Positions 14,963 through 24,162 of a DNA stretch of 64,000 bases are shown piece by piece. The notes beneath the pieces were generated by a model. It made no database searches and was not told the DNA's origin. It saw only the letters and a list, made by a program, of their open reading frames with translations. Each line of letters opens with the position of its first letter. Positions within the stretch are counted from its first letter, which is position 1. Made by a program: the position numbers and the translations under genes. This DNA comes from Chryseobacterium pennae (GTDB taxonomy: Bacteria; Bacteroidota; Bacteroidia; Flavobacteriales; Weeksellaceae), in the NCBI RefSeq assembly GCF_003385515.1, contig NZ_QNVT01000032.1:1-64000 (forward strand), read 5' to 3'.

Positions 14963-17900
14963 TAATGATGATTAAAATGAGTTTTACAATTTGAACACAT
15001 TTCATTTTTTTGTTTTGCAGCCCAAGATATTCCCCATTTTTTCACTTCTGCTCCTTCTGGTAAATTTCTCTCTATTATTCGTTCAGCATGATTAGCTAAG
15101 TTATCACCTTTTATACGTGGGTTTGGTTTCCTACGAGGAACTGTTATTATATTCTCCTCAGGAACTCCAAGGTCTTTTAACTTTTGTATTTGTTCTGGAG
15201 TAAAATTCTTTTCACCACTTCTAGCTGCATAAAGTGTGCTTTTCCCATTTACTTCAACTTCAGCTATAGATACAGTACTTCTTGTTTTTGCAATTTCGTC
15301 ACGTGATAAATCATGTACCTGTCTAGCTAAACTCGCTAATTCTTCGTTTATCTCTCCAATTGGATTTAAACCAAAAATATCAATTGCACAATTAGAATTG
15401 CAAACATAAGCATACAAATTATCTTCACCACTTAATAGGCCAATTGGATCCTGACTTATATAGCTCCCTGACTCATTATCATAATATCTAAAACGATTAT
15501 AAGCCAACCCCGTCTCTGCATCTACATACTGCCCTTGATATAAAAAAGGAACAAACTCATTATTTCCTTTTCTTAAAGAACCATATACATCCAATTCCCT
15601 TTCCCAAACCAACGAACCATTGTTATCATAAGCATGAGTGGGGGTACCTAAATAATCGCTGATGATACTGAACTGCTCTTCACCAACAATTTTACCACAA
15701 GGAACAAAGCTTCCGTCCTGGTAGAGCCAAGTTATTACATTTTCTGCAGATTCTGCAACCTCCTGTACATTATTTTCTTCATCAATAATCAGTTCCGGCG
15801 GGAATCGGCCTTCATATTCCCATTCATGAAGAGGTACATTGCCATCCCACAGCCAGCGGGTTACTTTATTTTTATATTCTTTGGCAATACGTCTTCCTAA
15901 AGGATCATAGGAGAAGTTTACTTCACCGCCTTTTGGTAATACGACCCTGGCCAGCATTCCGTTGCCTTTCCATTCATATTGCCAGCCGACACCACTGCCC
16001 ATAAGGTTGATGCCGTATTTATGTTCTATGGTAGAAGCTGATATAACGGCCTGTTGGGTACTTTTTCTGAATTCCTTAAAGATCAGGTTTCCTTCGGCGT
16101 CATAATAATAGTTGTAACGCAGATCTTTCAGAAGTTTTCCTCCTGCACCATAAGTACGGTCTGTACGGTCAGGAGTTTCAAACAGGTTACCAATAGCATC
16201 AGGAGCCTTGTAAATGGTTTCTGTTTCTTTACGGTTATGGTAGGTACCACTTACCAGATTATCCCAGGCATCATAACTGAAGGTTGCACTTGCTCCCGTC
16301 ACTTCATTGAGGGTTTTCAGCAATCGGTTGGCTGTCCCCCACAAATAACGGGTTCTGTTTTGTTCTACATTATGGCTGTTGATACTTCTGCGGACTACTC
16401 TTCCCAGCTGGTCATGTTCCGTAATCTGACTGATTCCTCCGGTCAGTTCCCTTTGTATTTCCAGTCCTGTGGCATCATACTTCCATTGAGCTTTCCAGTT
16501 TCCGGTTTCCATTTCAGTTAATTGTCCAAAATGGTCATACTGGCTGGTAATATCAGCTCCTAGGGAGCTCATTACTGACAAAGTATTCGCTTCTTTATCA
16601 AATTCTTTGCTTATCCAGTGTTGCCCCTGTTGCTCCTTAAGCATACGTCCATCCTTTCCTCTCTGAATCTTCAGATGGATGTCCTGGTTTAAAGCGCCTA
16701 TTAAGAAACCGTCTTTGTTATAAGTATATCCTGCAAATGACAGGTCGCTATGCTGTTCTTTAATGACATTCCCTGTACCATTATAGTCGTATTCCGTCCA
16801 ACGGTTATCAGGGCGGATAACTTTTTTCACCCTGCCTATAGGATCACGCTCATACTGTCTGTGTAATCCGTCAAATCCCCATTCACTGATCACATCGCCT
16901 ACTCCATCCAAGGCAAAGCGGTAGACTTCTCCTTTTTCATTGCTAATGCTTTTCAGTTGTAATTCGGTGTCATAACCAAATTTCACAGTACGCTCATTTT
17001 GGGTTCTGCTCAGCAGAATCCCTAAGCTTCCGTATCTGAACCGTACATCATGCAGATCATCTTTTGCATGCACAATATTATAGGAAGTATCATATTCAAA
17101 ATAATGTTCGTTGCCGTCCGGTTCTTTTAAATAAATAACGTTTCCGGCATCATCATATTTATACCAGGTAATGTTGCCACGTGGATCTTTTTCACTGATC
17201 TCATTGCCCTGCTCATCATATTCCCATTTGCTGTAGGTTTCATTCGGATAGGTGATCTGAACGAGATGATGAGCTTTGTCATAAAAGAAGTGAACAGCCC
17301 GCTTTTTATCATCGGTAATTTTTCGGAGATGCATTCCTTCATATTCGTAGTAGAGCTTTTCACCGGAAGGAAGTTTTTTGGAAATAATCCTGCTCAATTC
17401 ATCATAGGTCCATTCCAGTTCTGCCCCACCGGGGCTTGTGACCTTGATCAGATCAAAGGAATCGTCATATTGAAAAACAGTCTGCTCATTATTTTCATTT
17501 TCAATGGATTTCAACAGTCCATTTTCTGTGTACAGGTATTTCCGTGTAAGCCCTTCGGCATTTACAATCAGTTCGAGCTCCTGAAATCTGTTATATTTCT
17601 GGTGGGTAACCCCTCCGTTTTCATCGATGATCTTATAAATCAGTTTACTTTCATCAAAAAAGTATTCTGCTGTGAATCCCAGACTATTTTTTGTAACCGT
17701 ACGTCCCGGTTCATATTCTGTAAAATATTCCAGAATTCCGCCGTCACCCCAGGTGTGAATACATTTGGCATCATCGCCTTTTCCATCATATTCCCAATAG
17801 AAGTTCTGTCCTGTCTGGTTAGTAAGTTGTACCAGCAAATGACCATCATAATAAAAATGTTTCTCAGCACCGATCACATCTTTATTTCGGATCATATTCC

Positions 17901-19311
17901 CCAGCTCATCATATCGATACTGAATGTAGGTAATTTCCCTGTTCTCAGCTACAGTATACAAACGGGTAATCCGATAATGCTGATCACTTTCTACCCTGAT
18001 GATCCTGCCTGTACTGTCTGTAATCTTCTGCAGACAGCCATTGGAATGATAATCAAATGACAAACTGAATCCATCTGCCGTAGCTATTGAGGAAAGCATA
18101 CGATAGCCTTCTCTGTTTAACCCGCCATTAAAGCGATAATGTAGTTTATCGGAATCAATCAGTAAATATCCTTTTTCGTCTTTCGTAAAAGTAAGCTGCT
18201 CTTTTCTGTTAAAGTATTTTTCTCCGGTATCCAATAAAGGGACAACAGTTTCACGCCCATCTGACAGCCGTAAAGAGGCAAAATCATTTCCAAGGTCATA
18301 CAATCCCATATTATAACTGTGATGCCAGTTATACCCTAAAGGTCCATTAGCCTCTGCATCACTGTAATAAGTACGCTGCCAGACGAAAGGAATCGGTCCT
18401 GATAATTTAATATCGGTATTGGTTGAATATACTCTTCCTGTAGCCGCATCCACCGGTTCACCAAACAACCGGCACTTTACAGGCTGTAAAACACTGGCCA
18501 GCTTCTGATTCTTTGGTTTAATACCATCAATAACATCCTGGAATTTATCTCCTGTTTTCTTCCATAGTTTACCCATTCCTTTTAGCCCAAGGCTCATCGC
18601 CAGCTGAAAAAGATCTATGGTGGGTGGTCCGCCTGCCAATACAGGTTTCCCGGCAGAAGTTATGATGAGAAGCATTGAAGTAGGAGCCATCAGTGCCACT
18701 TTAGGTTTTGGTTTGGTAATCCTGAAGGGAGCAGGAATTCCTATAAGATTACAGGATAATGCAAGATGGAATTGGGTACTGCATGGTCCGCCATCGGCTA
18801 ATACAGTACTGCTTCCTAAAAACATTTCGGAGCTTGCAATCGGTTTTACAATAGGAAATGGAATATGCAGGAATATTCCCGGTAAATGCTGAATTCCGGT
18901 TCCTGCGTTAGCTACCCATTGTCCATGAACCTGAACAGAGGGTTTCATTCCATTGACTATTGCTGTACAAACAGAAGCAAAACTGGTTGGTGGTGCCGAT
19001 CCGTCTGCAGGAGGCGCAGGTGGTTCCGGCAATACACTTGAAATGGCATTCATGATAGCACTCATGATATCAAAAACCATCCCGATGTGCGGTACAGGCA
19101 ACAAAGGTGATGGTGGAAATATTGTTTCATGGAAATCTATCCCAATAGCCAGGTCGAAATATTTACCTACCGGCATTCCCGGCATGGCCGGAAGAATACT
19201 GGCCATATCCTTCTGTAAATGATCTAATTTATTTTTGGCTTCACCAAACAGTTCCCCAAAGCCCTTTCTTGGAGCCGGAGCAGTTGCTACTTTTCCTATT
19301 ATATCTGACAT
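14962..19311 (-). CDS. PAAR-Rhs type VI effector with C-terminal deaminase-like toxin
   Basis: A 1449-residue polymorphic toxin. Residues 1-270 hold a PAAR-like tip domain with hydrophobic Pro/Gly-rich stretches (GIDFHETIFPPSPLL, GTGIQHLPGIFLHIPF, SSTVLADGGPC). PVDAATGRV near 290 opens the Rhs region, followed by about 30 YD repeats to near residue 1200 that form the shell around the toxin. The core closes with YNRFRYYD and SQDPIGL. The toxin domain starts after FGLN at about 1317 and has a deaminase-like zinc signature, HAE at 1408-1410 and CSNC at 1439-1442, unrelated in detail to the toxin of cassette C. Shell cleavage after DPIGL is expected from the family. The upstream genes encode VgrG and a possible loader, so delivery by a type VI system is likely. 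A coupled immunity gene follows. Confidence 0.9.
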   Translation of the reverse strand: MSDIIGKVATAPAPRKGFGELFGEAKNKLDHLQKDMASILPAMPGMPVGKYFDLAIGIDFHETIFPPSPLLPVPHIGMVFDIMSAIMNAISSVLPEPPAPPADGSAPPTSFASVCTAIVNGMKPSVQVHGQWVANAGTGIQHLPGIFLHIPFPIVKPIASSEMFLGSSTVLADGGPCSTQFHLALSCNLIGIPAPFRITKPKPKVALMAPTSMLLIITSAGKPVLAGGPPTIDLFQLAMSLGLKGMGKLWKKTGDKFQDVIDGIKPKNQKLASVLQPVKCRLFGEPVDAATGRVYSTNTDIKLSGPIPFVWQRTYYSDAEANGPLGYNWHHSYNMGLYDLGNDFASLRLSDGRETVVPLLDTGEKYFNRKEQLTFTKDEKGYLLIDSDKLHYRFNGGLNREGYRMLSSIATADGFSLSFDYHSNGCLQKITDSTGRIIRVESDQHYRITRLYTVAENREITYIQYRYDELGNMIRNKDVIGAEKHFYYDGHLLVQLTNQTGQNFYWEYDGKGDDAKCIHTWGDGGILEYFTEYEPGRTVTKNSLGFTAEYFFDESKLIYKIIDENGGVTHQKYNRFQELELIVNAEGLTRKYLYTENGLLKSIENENNEQTVFQYDDSFDLIKVTSPGGAELEWTYDELSRIISKKLPSGEKLYYEYEGMHLRKITDDKKRAVHFFYDKAHHLVQITYPNETYSKWEYDEQGNEISEKDPRGNITWYKYDDAGNVIYLKEPDGNEHYFEYDTSYNIVHAKDDLHDVRFRYGSLGILLSRTQNERTVKFGYDTELQLKSISNEKGEVYRFALDGVGDVISEWGFDGLHRQYERDPIGRVKKVIRPDNRWTEYDYNGTGNVIKEQHSDLSFAGYTYNKDGFLIGALNQDIHLKIQRGKDGRMLKEQQGQHWISKEFDKEANTLSVMSSLGADITSQYDHFGQLTEMETGNWKAQWKYDATGLEIQRELTGGISQITEHDQLGRVVRRSINSHNVEQNRTRYLWGTANRLLKTLNEVTGASATFSYDAWDNLVSGTYHNRKETETIYKAPDAIGNLFETPDRTDRTYGAGGKLLKDLRYNYYYDAEGNLIFKEFRKSTQQAVISASTIEHKYGINLMGSGVGWQYEWKGNGMLARVVLPKGGEVNFSYDPLGRRIAKEYKNKVTRWLWDGNVPLHEWEYEGRFPPELIIDEENNVQEVAESAENVITWLYQDGSFVPCGKIVGEEQFSIISDYLGTPTHAYDNNGSLVWERELDVYGSLRKGNNEFVPFLYQGQYVDAETGLAYNRFRYYDNESGSYISQDPIGLLSGEDNLYAYVCNSNCAIDIFGLNPIGEINEELASLARQVHDLSRDEIAKTRSTVSIAEVEVNGKSTLYAARSGEKNFTPEQIQKLKDLGVPEENIITVPRRKPNPRIKGDNLANHAERIIERNLPEGAEVKKWGISWAAKQKNEMCSNCKTHFNHH
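15364..15726 (-). repeat. Rhs core repeat, copy inside the full-length gene
   Basis: Codons LYQDG (15726) to FGLN (15364), residues 1196-1316. All displaced cassettes begin at exactly the LYQ codon, so this is the 5' homology segment for exchange of toxin modules. Confidence 0.85.
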
Positions 19312-19317
19312 GGGATA

Positions 19318-20706
19318 TTATTTAAATTTTGATAATTGTTTGTCTAAAATTGATGGGTTTGTTTTTAATGACGCTGAATCTACCCCAGCCTGTGCCAATA
19401 ATATTTCCCAGTCGTCTCCCAACCAATCTGCCAATTGCAGCTTTATTTCGTTTACTTCAGCAGCTGTTTTAATTTTTTCACCCAGGTAAAGGCACATAAA
19501 AGCTGCATGTAAAAACGTAGATTGTCTTCTCACATCAATTTCAAGATAAGCTCCTGCGGCTAAAGAGAAAAGAATACTTTCAAAGGCTTTAGCCAGTTCA
19601 TTTTTCTCATAATAGATATGGGATATCAATCGGTTAGCCTCCATCACATAATACGCATCCTGTCTTTTGGATGCTTTTTCAGACAACTCTTCATAGATCT
19701 TCAGAGCACCATTCTTATCCTTATTTCCAAATAGCAGAGCTGCTTTCAGTAACATACAGGATTTCCATACCGGATAACCCGTTGCATCATCTTTTTCCAT
19801 TGCTTTTGATGATTCTTCAAGTGCCTTATCTGTATATTCTTCACTTTTTTTAACTTTCTGTAAGGAAAAATAGGCCTGAGCAGCCACTAATAATCCTGCA
19901 ATTTTTGACGAAACAGTTCCTATTTCCTTGGTTATATCAAGCAGACGTTTTACTTCAATATCGGTCCTGTTCTGAGTTTTTTGTGTTGTAGAATCCATAA
20001 CCACAATGACCTGTTTCCTGAATCTTGCATCAGGATCTACCGAATTGTAATTATCACTGGCTTTATACATTTCATTTTTAATAGCTTCAGCCATTTTAAG
20101 CTTCGGATACAGATAATGATACAATGACTCGTTATCTTTCTTTCCCTGAAGCTGAATACGTCTTTCCTCCACAAGATCCATAGAAACTAAACGCAGGTTA
20201 TCCGGAAGATGTTCTACAACCTGCTGAAACCACTGTGCTATATTCATTTTGGTCTGTACTGCCAATGGAAAATAAAGACAGAAACAGAACTGTTCATTTT
20301 GATCCTTTATACTGGCCCTTAACCGTTCAAGTTCACCAAATAGATTTATAGCGTTGGGGGCTAATGACTCATCCGGAACAAAAGGCTCCGTTATAAATTT
20401 GTTTTCCCATAATGCCCGATGAATGTCTTTATCTTTTTGAGAATGTGGAGTAAACCATGAGAGAAATTCATTCCATAACTGTTCTTCAAATAATGGTCTG
20501 TCTCCCTTATATTCTGTTTCAAAACGGAAAAAAATATCGTTTGATTCACCAACAGGAGATTGTTCAATCTGCATGAATTTATCGATCATTTCTACATCAG
20601 CATATTGTGCTACCCAAACAGCCAGTTTCCAGTTTGTTTTTTGTTCAGCAGCAAGCCATAGATCCCGAATTTTATAATATTCCTGGGCAATTGATGAAGT
20701 TTCCAT
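19318..20706 (-). CDS. unknown protein between VgrG and PAAR-Rhs, candidate effector loader
   Basis: A 462-residue cytosolic protein without signal peptide. Residues 1-230 are a mixed domain rich in aromatic residues (WLAAEQKTNWKLAVWVAQY; FRFETEYKGDRPLFEEQLWNEFL; MNIAQWFQQVVEHLPDNLRL). Residues 250-410 form TPR-like helical hairpins (GLLVAAQAYFSLQ..KSEEYTDKALEE; NGALKIYEELSEKA; EKNELAKAFESILFSLAAG). It lies 4 nt after vgrG and 6 nt before rhs, so the three are one operon. Position equals that of adaptor/chaperone genes (Tap/DUF4123, Eag) in other type VI loci, but it does not look like either. Role in loading the Rhs effector onto VgrG is inference. Confidence 0.6.
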   Translation of the reverse strand: METSSIAQEYYKIRDLWLAAEQKTNWKLAVWVAQYADVEMIDKFMQIEQSPVGESNDIFFRFETEYKGDRPLFEEQLWNEFLSWFTPHSQKDKDIHRALWENKFITEPFVPDESLAPNAINLFGELERLRASIKDQNEQFCFCLYFPLAVQTKMNIAQWFQQVVEHLPDNLRLVSMDLVEERRIQLQGKKDNESLYHYLYPKLKMAEAIKNEMYKASDNYNSVDPDARFRKQVIVVMDSTTQKTQNRTDIEVKRLLDITKEIGTVSSKIAGLLVAAQAYFSLQKVKKSEEYTDKALEESSKAMEKDDATGYPVWKSCMLLKAALLFGNKDKNGALKIYEELSEKASKRQDAYYVMEANRLISHIYYEKNELAKAFESILFSLAAGAYLEIDVRRQSTFLHAAFMCLYLGEKIKTAAEVNEIKLQLADWLGDDWEILLAQAGVDSASLKTNPSILDKQLSKFK

Positions 20707-20710
20707 ACTA

Positions 20711-22804
20711 TTATGAATTTAACTTAACCAGACCACCCGTTATGATTGTTTCTCCTGATCCATCCATGGATACCTTAGTGCCACTAATGCTGGTATCTTT
20801 CCCGGTAATTTGCACTTCTTTACTGCCTGAAGTAGTAACAGTTACTCCGGAAAGTGCTGCCACATTGGCTTCTGAACTTAATTCTATTCCAGCTTTACCA
20901 CTTCCCATAGAAACAATAGTTTCACCCGTAATATGAATATTTTTAGCCTGAATAGTAATGGTCTCATCATCGATTGTGATTGATGACTTTCCGTTATCCA
21001 GTGTCACTTTTTTACTGGCTACCGCAGAAATGGTATTGGTACCGTCCACTGTGATAATATTTCCGCCGGTTCTGTCTGTAATTGTGATTCCGCCCACATC
21101 GTTAAGGCTGATGGTATGGCCGCTTTTACTGCTCAGACTTTTGACATTATTGCCCTGACCGCCACCGCCGCCGGCACCACCATGAAACATTCCACCCATT
21201 ACAAACGGTCGGTCGGGGTGCTGGTGTACAAAGTTGACCATAATATGATCATCTACTTCCGGAATAGCCATAAATCCCCGATTCTTACTTACTTTTTCAC
21301 TGCTTCCGGCATCAGGTGTCATCACTCTGATAAATTCAGTGGTATTAGAGCCATTTTGCCAGTCAAACTGCACCTGTATACGGCCTTGATTTAAGGGATC
21401 TGTATTGGAAATTACTTTTGCAAACTGAGGTTCAGCTTTGGGACTGTTAAAATCCGGTCGGGGCATAAAACCTGTATCTGCTGCAATGGCTTCGAAAGAA
21501 CCTGTATAATATCCTCTTGCATCTACTTCATGGGTAACTTCAGTCATCATCAGTTTTGTAAAATATGAGGTCTCATTGCTATCAGGCTTACGCATTTCAA
21601 TATCTGCCGTACATCCAGGATACAAAAATGGGACTGAAGTGGTACCGGATGTTGTAAATACATTTACCGAATTGCTTCCGGTTGCACTTTTTTGAGAGGC
21701 ATCAACATCAGTCATTTTTGCAGCTTTTATTGGTGCAACGCTCAATGATGGGGTGATAAATGTTTTTTCTGAAATTTCATAAGCCCTCTTCGCAATATCA
21801 GAAGTATGGTTGATCTTAGAATTACCGCCTGTTAGCTTTTCATTTTTGCTGCTGTTATATCCGTAAAAAGAAGGCTTCACGTGCTGTGCCTTCATTTTGA
21901 TCTTTACATCAGCCACATTGCTGCCATAAGTAAGAGTTACTGGTTTCTGCTGCGGAGGAAGCTTTCCGAAATGAAGAACTTCACCGTCATAGAAAAACTG
22001 TTCTCCATAAGCTTCAGCAATTCTCGCCAGATAATTGTAGTGGGTCTCATCATACTGAGAGCTGTAAGATACGTTTCCGTACTGTGAATCTACTCTGACA
22101 TCAAATTTACTGCTTCCCAATCCTTCCTTCATTACCTGGTCAGCAATACTGTTCAGGCTGATTTCCTGTTTTCCTCCAAAACTCTGTGTATGGGGCGCAG
22201 AATCCAATAGAATCGTTGGGCTGCAGCCAGTTAAAATGACATTACCCAAACTTCCTTTATCCTGTCCAAAACCGACTTCTGTGATAACACCTACAAAGTT
22301 TCGTTCGGGGCTATTTTCAACATCCTTATATTTAAAAACGACAGTTACTCTTTTACCCAGAAAACTCTGTGCCTCTTCAAGGTTATGGTTTTCAGCGCTT
22401 CCTAAAGTATCATGAGCCAGAACAAGATCAAACTGGTGGTGTTTGACAGCGCTTTGGGTAAGTTTAAAATTCTTGAAAAATTTAATTTCTTTACCTTCTA
22501 CAAAAATTTCAAGCTTTACCACCCTGTTAATTCCTGCAATGGCACTTTCTGAAATACCTTCTGCATTGAAGATCTTTGAAGTGGGCTGTTTTGACCAAAC
22601 TTTATCCTGCACTATGGTTGGAGAAGTAGGTATCAGAGGTTGGTTCATAAAACTCTGAGCAACACTGCCAGCAGTTTTAATATTTGATAGAGTCTTATTG
22701 GAAGTCGGGATATTCGTTGCTATCTCCTGGATATTATTTACTACATCTACTTTCTTTACTGAATCTGTTCCTTTTTTGGACAGGTTATTTTCTTCTTTAA
22801 ACAT
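20711..22804 (-). CDS. vgrG: type VI secretion VgrG spike protein
   Basis: A 697-residue Vgr-family protein. Residues about 90-455 are the gp27-like part (VVKLEIFVEGKEIKFFKNF; LAHDTLGS; QYDETHYNYLARIAEAYGEQFFYDGEVLHFG). The gp5-type OB fold is at 459-541 (AKVISNTDPLNQGRIQVQF, then PDRPFVMGGMFHG), followed by a glycine linker GGAGGGGG and a beta-helix needle to the C-terminus with repeated short strands (ITITDRTGGN, ITIDDETITIQAKNIHITG). The N-terminal 90 residues are a polar extension. It forms the trimeric puncturing tip that carries PAAR-tipped effectors. No sheath or baseplate genes occur in the window, so this is an accessory vgrG/rhs island dependent on a system encoded elsewhere. Confidence 0.9.
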   Translation of the reverse strand: MFKEENNLSKKGTDSVKKVDVVNNIQEIATNIPTSNKTLSNIKTAGSVAQSFMNQPLIPTSPTIVQDKVWSKQPTSKIFNAEGISESAIAGINRVVKLEIFVEGKEIKFFKNFKLTQSAVKHHQFDLVLAHDTLGSAENHNLEEAQSFLGKRVTVVFKYKDVENSPERNFVGVITEVGFGQDKGSLGNVILTGCSPTILLDSAPHTQSFGGKQEISLNSIADQVMKEGLGSSKFDVRVDSQYGNVSYSSQYDETHYNYLARIAEAYGEQFFYDGEVLHFGKLPPQQKPVTLTYGSNVADVKIKMKAQHVKPSFYGYNSSKNEKLTGGNSKINHTSDIAKRAYEISEKTFITPSLSVAPIKAAKMTDVDASQKSATGSNSVNVFTTSGTTSVPFLYPGCTADIEMRKPDSNETSYFTKLMMTEVTHEVDARGYYTGSFEAIAADTGFMPRPDFNSPKAEPQFAKVISNTDPLNQGRIQVQFDWQNGSNTTEFIRVMTPDAGSSEKVSKNRGFMAIPEVDDHIMVNFVHQHPDRPFVMGGMFHGGAGGGGGQGNNVKSLSSKSGHTISLNDVGGITITDRTGGNIITVDGTNTISAVASKKVTLDNGKSSITIDDETITIQAKNIHITGETIVSMGSGKAGIELSSEANVAALSGVTVTTSGSKEVQITGKDTSISGTKVSMDGSGETIITGGLVKLNS

Positions 22805-22906
22805 GATGTGATCATTTTATCGGTTGTGATATATAGAAATTATTACCTTCACAGGCTGGACCATTCTGCTCAGATAGACAGTCGGTAAGATACAATGGCC
22901 TCAATG

Positions 22907-22914
22907 CAAACTTA
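22907..22914 (-). promoter_or_regulatory. candidate -7 box for the vgrG operon
   Basis: On the minus strand TAAGTTTG matches TAnnTTTG about 100 nt before the vgrG start. No TTG at the expected -33 distance, so the call is weak. Confidence 0.3.
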
Positions 22915-23544
22915 CTTCCGGACTGTCTTTGAGGATAATTTTCAGAAAGAGTATCAAAAGGATCAATACTCAAGGCTGTTTAGCAGCAATTATTATTCAG
23001 GTGAATACTGTTATTTTTCATTAAGTTTTTTTATTGATTTGGTTATGCAATATATCACCTTAAATATTCACATCAAAATGAATTAGCCGTTATTTTAAAA
23101 ATTGTCGTAGAACTACGACTTTTTGATAATGAGTAAGATAACATCATTTTTCGATTCATTGCCATAGAAGAACTTATAAGAGATTACGCAGAAGAAACAC
23201 CCCTTATTTGGTATAGAAACAGAAATAATCCGGGCTGTTTTACAGTCTGAATTATCAGTAATTTAAACTCTTTAAAACTTATATTTTAACTACCCAATTA
23301 TATCTGGAAAAAATGTTTACAATACATTTCTGTTATTGTCATGACATTTCATTTATATATGGTTTTAAGGCTTTCCAGAAGATTATTTATTTCCTTAAAA
23401 CATTAAAGCAGTATTTATCATTTTGCTATCCGCAATGATATCAACAGAGCAGCATAATGATTCTCCCCCATAAGAAAAGTTCATCATTCTGCTCCAGAAT
23501 ATTTTCTATACACCAGACAATAGCTTAAACATTGATACAGTCCA
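22915..23544. other. intergenic region upstream of vgrG
   Basis: No convincing gene. A rightward 63-residue frame at 22895-23086 has no start context or family resemblance. A short rightward open stretch near 23160-23245 (IAIEELIRDYAEETPLIWYRN) reads like a gene scrap. A 16-bp palindrome lies at 23104-23119. The rest is AT-rich. Confidence 0.4.
23104..23119. repeat. palindrome GTCGTAGAACTACGAC, copy 1
   Basis: A perfect 16-bp palindrome followed by TTTTT on the plus strand. It matches 15 of 16 positions of the reverse complement of the element at 24934-24949. It could be a regulator site or a small terminator. Confidence 0.5.
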
Positions 23545-24039
23545 TTAATTAAAATAATAGGTAGTAGCAAGATCTCCGTTAAAGTCTGGTTTAGCTTCCT
23601 GCTTTTTCGTGTTAAGTTCAAACAGCCTTTCCCCATTCTTATGGCCGGCACGTATTCTTAGTGAGAACCATCCGTTTTCCAGATTGAGCCTTATGCTGTT
23701 TTCATCGTTAATGGTTGAAATATCCTTTAAATAACCAATTCCTACCACTCTCAGTTCATTGTTGGAAGTCTGAAATATCCAGCCATCAGACTGAGCAGAA
23801 ACTTCTTCATTCCCCAGGATCCGGTCTTCATTAGCCGAAATGCAGAATGAATAATAATCCTCTTCTACCCCTATCACAGGAATGGCAATTCCGGATCTTG
23901 TGATCTCATCTCCATGCTCATTTTCAACGAAATATTTCAGGATATTGTTTCCCGGCAGATTATGATCCTGCAAATATTGAGCTAAAAGTTCCGGACTGTA
24001 TATCACAAAGCCTTTAAGTTCTGAAAATATTTTCTTCAT
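23545..24039 (-). CDS. unknown cytosolic protein near the T6SS island
   Basis: A 164-residue protein without signal peptide or membrane segment, predicted mostly beta (GIAIPVIGVEEDYYSFCIS; DGWIFQTSNNELRVVGIGYL; NGWFSLRIRAGHKNGERLFEL). I do not recognise the family. It sits 120 nt downstream of an Imm51-like gene on the same strand and upstream of the vgrG promoter, a place where orphan immunity genes are common; its size and acidic, soluble character would fit that, but nothing in the sequence proves it. Confidence 0.6.
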   Translation of the reverse strand: MKKIFSELKGFVIYSPELLAQYLQDHNLPGNNILKYFVENEHGDEITRSGIAIPVIGVEEDYYSFCISANEDRILGNEEVSAQSDGWIFQTSNNELRVVGIGYLKDISTINDENSIRLNLENGWFSLRIRAGHKNGERLFELNTKKQEAKPDFNGDLATTYYFN

Positions 24040-24162
24040 ATTATTTTTTATTAGATTGTTTTAAAATATTGTTTGCCGAATCCTGTCACCTCAACTCTTT
24101 TTCTATTAAAAACTGATGGACTAACTGCTGATGTTTCCACGACCTCCACTTTATGGTGAGCA

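Noticed and set aside
17266..18060. 264-codon rightward frame inside the rhs gene
   Set aside because: Antisense to the YD-repeat region; Cys/Phe/Ile-rich composition without any family pattern. A shadow of the real gene.
22895..23086. Rightward 63-residue frame upstream of vgrG
   Set aside because: No family resemblance; the predicted peptide is aromatic-rich and its start overlaps the candidate vgrG promoter.
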